Below are positions 61,801 to 64,000 of a stretch of 64,000 nucleotides of DNA, piece by piece. The DNA lies in the NCBI RefSeq assembly GCF_025753815.1, contig NZ_JAOWRF010000386.1:18795-82794 (forward strand), written 5' to 3'. Positions within the stretch are counted from its first letter, which is position 1. Each line of letters opens with the position of its first letter. This DNA is from Plectonema radiosum NIES-515. Lineage in GTDB: Bacteria; Cyanobacteriota; Cyanobacteriia; Cyanobacteriales; Nostocaceae. The notes beneath the pieces are model-generated. The model searched no databases. It was not told where the DNA came from and saw only the letters and a program-made list of their open reading frames with translations. A program made the translations under genes and the position numbers.

Positions 61801-64000
61801 GCCCTGACATTTTCACCAATCATGGCGTTGAACATAAATTTCTGTCCATGTACGCCATCAAAGGTGTAAGCTTTGTCTTGTAGGGCATTCAAATTGCCTG
61901 AGACAACGCTACCAATTTCCAAATAATTGAGATTTGGCGACCTAAAGCTTCTAGGCAGTTCTAGCAAGTTGAATTTATAGTCACCAGCGGTGCTGTCGTA
62001 GTAACCAAACGTTTGTAGTTTGTAGTTGCCAGTCTGCTCTAATAAAATTGGTGCAGTGTCGTACCTACTATCGCTATCCGTGAAGACCAAAGTGCCATCA
62101 AGGTTTATAAGTCTGTTCCTAATTTCTGAGTTGCTGTTGTCTTGACTATCAAGCAGAATTAATGTACCTGCGGTAGCGGTGAAGTTATAGTCAATCACCT
62201 GACCGACATTTAATCTGCCACTTTGCACAGCACCTAGTCCGGTGTTGGTAACAGGAGTGACGGAGGTATCAGTAACTTTGAAGCTATAATCAACTCTGGT
62301 GTCACTATTGCCGGCGATCGCTAAAGTGTATAAACCACTAGCACCAAATGTGACATTGAAGTCAGGAATGTTGGCTGAAGGGGCTTTGAAAATCGTGCCG
62401 CTGGGGTCGTAGAGAATCCAGTTTGCCCCACTCCAAGTGTCGGCATCCAAGTCAAATTTGAGGCTTTGTCCGGATTTGGCTGTGAATTGATAAAGGTTAA
62501 CTTTGTTACCAGGATTTAGATTACCGGATATGGGAGTTCCAATTTGGATGGTGGGTGCAGTTGAGCGATCGCTTAAGATAAAGCTGTAGTTGCCTTTGTT
62601 CGCAGGTTGTTCCCCAATAATAACCAAGCGATAACTACCTGACTCGCTTAAAGTGAATGGTGACCTATCGCTGTTGGTGGTTTGCTCAAAAACCAGCGCG
62701 TTACTGGGACTATATAGTTGTGCTTTCAGGTTCCCGTCACCTGCTAAAGCGTCAAAGAACAGCTTTTGACCTGTGACACCAATGAAAGTGTAGGTATTCT
62801 CCTGTCCTCCCGTTGTTAGAGAACCGTTGACAGTATTTCCTAATGTCAGAGGTTGGTTGCTAGAAGCAGGAGTGACCAGATTAAACTTGTACTTCTGTTG
62901 ATTGGAGGGGTCAGCAGCGAATCCTTGAACTGAAAGTAAGTATTCACCCGTAACAGCCGCATCAAATTTGTAGTCACTGAGATACCCATTTTGCACGGTA
63001 GCACTGTTAATCGTCTGACCGTTGGGAGTGTAGAGTGTCCAGGTGTAATGGTTCTGGTCAGTTACGGTATCTAAGTAAAAGTGCTGTCCCGTCGTAGCCA
63101 AGAAGCGAAAAAGCTTGGCTCCAGTCCCGTTGTTGTCAAAGCTATCAGTGTAGTCAGTATTGAAGGTAATGGTAGGGATAGCAGAAGTTTTTTCTAACAA
63201 GCGGAATTTGTAGTCACCAATGCCTTCAGCTTCAGTTTTTACCTCAACCCGGTAAGTACCGCTAGTAGTCAGTACAAGTCGTTCATCGTTGCTATCGTAG
63301 TCGTTGCGGCTATCAACACCATAAGGATTGCCGTAATAATCATAGAAAAACAGATTCCGTCCGGTTGGGTCGTAAATACGGAGGTCGAACTCGTCACCAC
63401 CTAAGGCATCGTAGAACAACTGCTGTCCAGCTTCTCCAGCGAAGGTGTAAGTGTGGTAGCTGCCTTTTTTGGTAATAGTTTTGCTAACCGTCTCCCCGTA
63501 AGTGATAACCTCTGGCTGTGGTGTCTCAGAAGTCACCACTCGCACATTGTAATTGGGGTCGCTGCTGCCATTACCCTGCATCAGCAGCCAATATTCACCT
63601 TCTGTTAAAAATTTTTCCTGGTCATAGTCAATATAATTAGAAGTAACCAGCTTTCCGTTGGAACTATACAATTTCCAATAGTCATAACTGCCTGCCTGAC
63701 CGTCGATGTAGACATACTTTCCACCCGTGGGAATGGTGATGCGGTAGCCTGTTGTCCCCAAATTGTCGTTATCAAACTGTCCTATGATGTCGGTGTCTAG
63801 ATTTTTCGCAAGCGAATCTGCCCTATTTAACAACCGGAACTTGTAGTTACCAACACCCTCACCTCTAGTCTTCACCTCAACCCGGTAAGTACCGCTAGTA
63901 GTCAGTACAAGTCGTTCATCGTTGCTATCGTAGTCGTTGCGGCTATCAACACCATAAGGATTGCCGTAATAATCATAGAAAAACAGATTCCGTCCGGTTG
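52893..64000 (-). CDS. Giant YD-repeat (Rhs-like) polymorphic toxin with VWA domain and restriction-endonuclease-like tip, 5' end outside the window
   Basis: At least 3,700 aa; the first in-window ATG is 63875 but the frame is open to the right edge. Order (residues from 63875): ~8 PPC-like beta units ending Y-x-F-x-L (1-880); a first Ig-like repeat; an SdrD/dockerin-like carrier (DDLNSNGLLD ... DLNNNGILDQ) split by a VWA domain (~1015-1225; MIDAS DVSGST, FMSDGYG); Ig/cadherin-like repeats (~1300-2080); Rhs entry LKLGNFRLSFTDLTVPVTGI (~2180); YD repeats (~2350-3380); RHS core YYDADTGRFTRKDN (~3430). The tip (~190 aa) has CPDILNYDKQHYMEIKPFT, a PD-(D/E)xK nuclease site, and ends in a hydrophobic stretch. 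Likely secreted contact-dependent toxin; no immunity gene follows on its strand. Confidence 0.88.
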   Translation of the reverse strand, partial: TGRNLFFYDYYGNPYGVDSRNDYDSNDERLVLTTSGTYRVEVKTRGEGVGNYKFRLLNRADSLAKNLDTDIIGQFDNDNLGTTGYRITIPTGGKYVYIDGQAGSYDYWKLYSSNGKLVTSNYIDYDQEKFLTEGEYWLLMQGNGSSDPNYNVRVVTSETPQPEVITYGETVSKTITKKGSYHTYTFAGEAGQQLFYDALGGDEFDLRIYDPTGRNLFFYDYYGNPYGVDSRNDYDSNDERLVLTTSGTYRVEVKTEAEGIGDYKFRLLEKTSAIPTITFNTDYTDSFDNNGTGAKLFRFLATTGQHFYLDTVTDQNHYTWTLYTPNGQTINSATVQNGYLSDYKFDAAVTGEYLLSVQGFAADPSNQQKYKFNLVTPASSNQPLTLGNTVNGSLTTGGQENTYTFIGVTGQKLFFDALAGDGNLKAQLYSPSNALVFEQTTNSDRSPFTLSESGSYRLVIIGEQPANKGNYSFILSDRSTAPTIQIGTPISGNLNPGNKVNLYQFTAKSGQSLKFDLDADTWSGANWILYDPSGTIFKAPSANIPDFNVTFGASGLYTLAIAGNSDTRVDYSFKVTDTSVTPVTNTGLGAVQSGRLNVGQVIDYNFTATAGTLILLDSQDNSNSEIRNRLINLDGTLVFTDSDSRYDTAPILLEQTGNYKLQTFGYYDSTAGDYKFNLLELPRSFRSPNLNYLEIGSVVSGNLNALQDKAYTFDGVHGQKFMFNAMIGENVRASLYDPNGNNIFSTSNFQWNGDRGLFTLTTDGLYYLVIANDEAASRNYSFQLLDTTVAPDITYSLPKAGSLDNGQQSQFFKLQANVGDRLYFDSLTDSIPDGNYRWKLFDPGNNQLFDTEQRYDSEILIPETGEYYLYIQGGSGTDKVDYNFRVLRHEKVVSDVITPGTGENASNSGKAQGLFNVKLSAKDALGASTVQDFNLKLLPDPDNGNPVIITTPKTRFALADKVYQYKLKSVDPDGDKLTYRLLSAPLGALIDNETGELLWFPEFTVTAGSQVNFQVEVNDRRGGKDIQSFAVDVYNNLGKIQGAVFDDLNSNGLLDSKLVKGDNPAIVFAIDVSGSTAAPFFGEEGNKTTKTVLSAQVAAANAMIDAVVASGGGSRIKFGIIPHKFNAVIQDMDLATEGLQIYTTANADTNGNGIADIREILSSYTPDGSNNFTTALQTIDSLFDALPGTPNLIFMSDGYGPLDPTIANQVVTDIKAKGGNVTAFGVGLYSTIETIQKIDPNAERITDFEKLLDVFSGFDDRYALEPFKENVTVYLDLNNNGILDQGEPNQLTKKDTSTSTLGKNRYYYTFDDLLPGTYTVRTVVPNGYTLTTPTSGAKVDTITLDGEDFIHLAGLGKVSEPVNVDPVFITTPDKSKVKAGENLIYRAIATDANADPLNYDLILAPPGMTVDKTTGTVVWSPSKQIIEQYYAELRAERERLTALGRGEFARNTVELNVGLRVRDGKGGQALQYINVELLPDNIAPVFTSVSKNNKAQVDKTFRYQATALNTDGDVLVYSKGDGALDGLSVTNTGLVTWTPNSTQQGLQEFTIKVTDGKGGEALQRVSVVVGANLPNTAPDITSTPRTVVRLGNTYLYKVEANDVDGDVLTYSLVTKPTGMDITQDGVISWTPTAAQFGNYTLSVDVSDGTLTTTQDFTLNVTNFATNNTPTITSTPNLVTNLERTYEYNLTGTDPDNDLLLWSLDSSPEGMVIDATTGVLRWQPKSTQIQEHTVAVRATDAYGAYVGQEFTLTVRGINTPPAIVSNPVTSAAQNQVYTYNVVATDIENDGVTYSLGRRPVGMTINTEGKVEWKPSSSQIGSHIVEAIARDSQGATSTQSFTIEVGTTAINNAPSITSTPKFVASVGSPYQYQVVATDPDTGDTLTYQILSKPSGVDIQINPTTGLLTWASPAAGQYQIVVGAVDSFGLGAAQRFTLTAPLNNNPVINSTAPNTVTPGSTYAYDVKATDADGDNLTYNLDSASLGKGITVDALGRLRWNPTTTNVGNNTINVTVNDGNGGSATQTINLNVAQDTVAPSLRLIALNNTANLGSDITFQARATDNVKVASLQLTVDGTPVVLDANGIVTVKASRSGTISAVAIATDTSGNTKQETFDVLVIDSTDVEAPTVSFQLEGINDGDFVKSPTSIRATITDDGSLDYYRLLVAPVNGGEFKELWRNDNPTAINNGLLVEKFDPSLLQNDSYIVRLEVADNGGKISYFEQVVDVAGDLKLGNFRLSFTDLTVPVTGIPITLTRTYDTLTSNTTDDFGYGWRMEFRDTDLRTSLRKPDELQQELGVQNAFRDGTRVYITLPGGKREAFTFKPKQVEEIDGTPLLYFSKYFYTPEFIADKGVTSTLTVDSQFITLNRNSNEFMGFAGNGYNPADQYFGGKYILTTKEGIKYEIDALSGDLLTVTDTNGNKLTYTDDAIASSTGQKITFERDASGRIKSVKDPMGELIRYEYDAQGDLVSVSDREGNTTRMEYDQERKHYLDKIIDPLGRTGVRNEYGEDGRLKELVDVNGQKVEMSYDPNNSRQVVKDQLGNATIYEYDDRGNILTEIDAEGQITKRKYDENNNVLEETVISDRSGESGFTTKSTYDSRNNKLTETDALGNITYYTYGDKSRLLTVTDSLGRTTTNKYDGSGNLTSTIDATGKISTYEYDISGQLKSVKDANGKLTSFEYTKYGDVRQITDALNNVTDYVYNIKGDKLSEKRYMTLENGQVRELLTTWAYDSKGQMKTMTDAENHTTTYEYDDNGKQTAVIDALNRRTEYVYNTKGELIETIYADDTPNDLTDNLRSINRYDEKGQKVASIDFGGRETRFVYDKVGRLIETILPDSTPNNWDDNARTKEEYYTDGFVKAQIDERGNRTEFRYDAAGRQIEIIYVDDTPATLTDNPRTKYVYDAAGQRIVEVDALNRTTSFKYDDLGRLVKTEFQDKTFTSQEYDNLGRRVATIDQNGKRTEYGYDDLGRLIGVKNALNDWTTYAYNSVGNLITITDALNHTTRYEYDGLGRRTATILPMNQRAEMTYDAVGNLKTNTDFNGRTITYNYDSMNWMSGKQFQDESKVTYAYNSVGLQDIVKFVDASGVTTATYDYDYDVRDRQIKRTDNIGGVSRSISYTYDVAGNRTSVTTASSTINYTFDVRNRLDKVIEDGIVTADYDYDAVSNLISTTFVNGTQEVRQYDDLNRLKYLENQKGNNILSSYTYTLDKAGNRKKVVENTGRVVDYIYDGLYRLTEEKITNVVNGNRVYDYTYDKVGNRKIKTEVANGNTTTTSYEYDANDRLLNEKVNNIVTVSYGYDNNGSTLTKTDSQGTTSYVWNDEKRLIQATVNGTQVKYAYNDQGIRVSSSVNGVETQYLLDEGLLANVWEEYRPDGMVLVEYAYGRDLVNQTQGNQTTYYHVDGLGSTRVLTDASGVIVNTYDYEAYGELINSPGEVENKYLFAGEQYDSALGDYYNRARYYDADTGRFTRKDNYEGRLGESITLHKYTYAHDNPVSLTDPTGFASQSPTELSKYGQAVEPVIQTQYENDPDFLGDSIYFGVDTSIGCGVGKNKLLCPDILNYDKQHYMEIKPFTASGRKAASESMGRYKASLQPGYMPCNYWKAIPDVGMGIALNVPFIYFNDDGVLFYTTRTHLYDAVIALAALKAGKRRSQLKKWREGAEPDLLPSPTFQASPVGYTISDYILQSTAMLVALVAVSSLTRGYA
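63241..64000 (-). repeat. 127-bp perfect repeat, period 633 bp, inside the giant gene
   Basis: 63241-63367 is identical to 63874-64000 (window end), encoding the same PPC-like block (FFYDYYGNPYGVDSRNDYDS). The spacing is 211 codons, so the frame is kept. Indicates recent internal duplication or gene conversion; more copies may follow beyond the window. Confidence 0.9.

Noticed and set aside
44112..63000. Many plus-strand frames of 60-130 aa inside the Rhs-like genes
   Set aside because: They are antisense shadows of YD and Ig-like repeats, repeated at homologous positions in both copies.

Overview
The window looks like part of a large plasmid, or a plasmid-derived island, from a filamentous (Nostocales-type) cyanobacterium. 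HIP1 octamers (GCGATCGC) recur. Many products are of kinds I associate with Nostoc plasmids: an archaeo-eukaryotic-type primase, MobC/relaxase, ParM/ParR, a DUF6753-like protein and Uma2 nucleases. There are also group II intron, IS630 and TnpB remnants. I see no rRNA, tRNA or CRISPR.

Layout. 1-4.6 kb: a replication/recombination block with a partial primase, iteron-like repeats, an HTH-tailed putative initiator and a tyrosine recombinase translationally coupled to it. 4.6-8.6 kb: accessory genes and decayed defence-gene tails (methylase-like and SNF2-helicase-like C-termini), an ImmA/IrrE protease, Uma2 and small proteins. 8.9-10.6 kb: a 3'-truncated tnpB fused end to end with a 3'-truncated polA-like gene. 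10.7-20.1 kb: conjugation/maintenance, including a relaxase/MobC pair with an oriT-like region, then a complete ParM-ParR partition operon. That operon is preceded by two clusters of 11-bp iterons flanking a promoter, the architecture of plasmid R1 parC. 20.2-24.5 kb: three tandem paralogues of unknown function. One is split by a group II intron in antisense orientation, whose ends I could place to the base because removing it restores the reading frame. 24.5-31.5 kb: a type I secretion operon (parvulin, cNMP-binding ABC exporter, HlyD adaptor) with an IS630 element between exporter and adaptor. 31.7-33.1 kb: non-coding repeat arrays, including a 619-bp element with about 107-bp inverted ends.

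33-64 kb is a tandem array of YD-repeat (Rhs-like) polymorphic toxin genes on the minus strand. A giant gene runs off the right edge (PPC-like repeats, VWA, Ig-like repeats, YD repeats, PD-(D/E)XK-like toxin tip). Next comes a 5'-truncated copy with a deaminase-like tip, then a 5'-truncated copy with a HINT domain and a TreTu-like ADP-ribosyltransferase tip, then displaced HINT/toxin cassettes. Immunity candidates follow the tips at fixed short spacing (17, 17 and 20 nt). Between them lie genes whose chemistry matches the neighbouring toxins: a macrodomain (ADP-ribose hydrolase fold) by the ADP-ribosyltransferase, and a HhH-GPD DNA glycosylase by the deaminase. That pairing is an inference, and it is the most interesting hypothesis here together with the parC-like centromere. 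All family assignments are from reading motifs; no database search was run.
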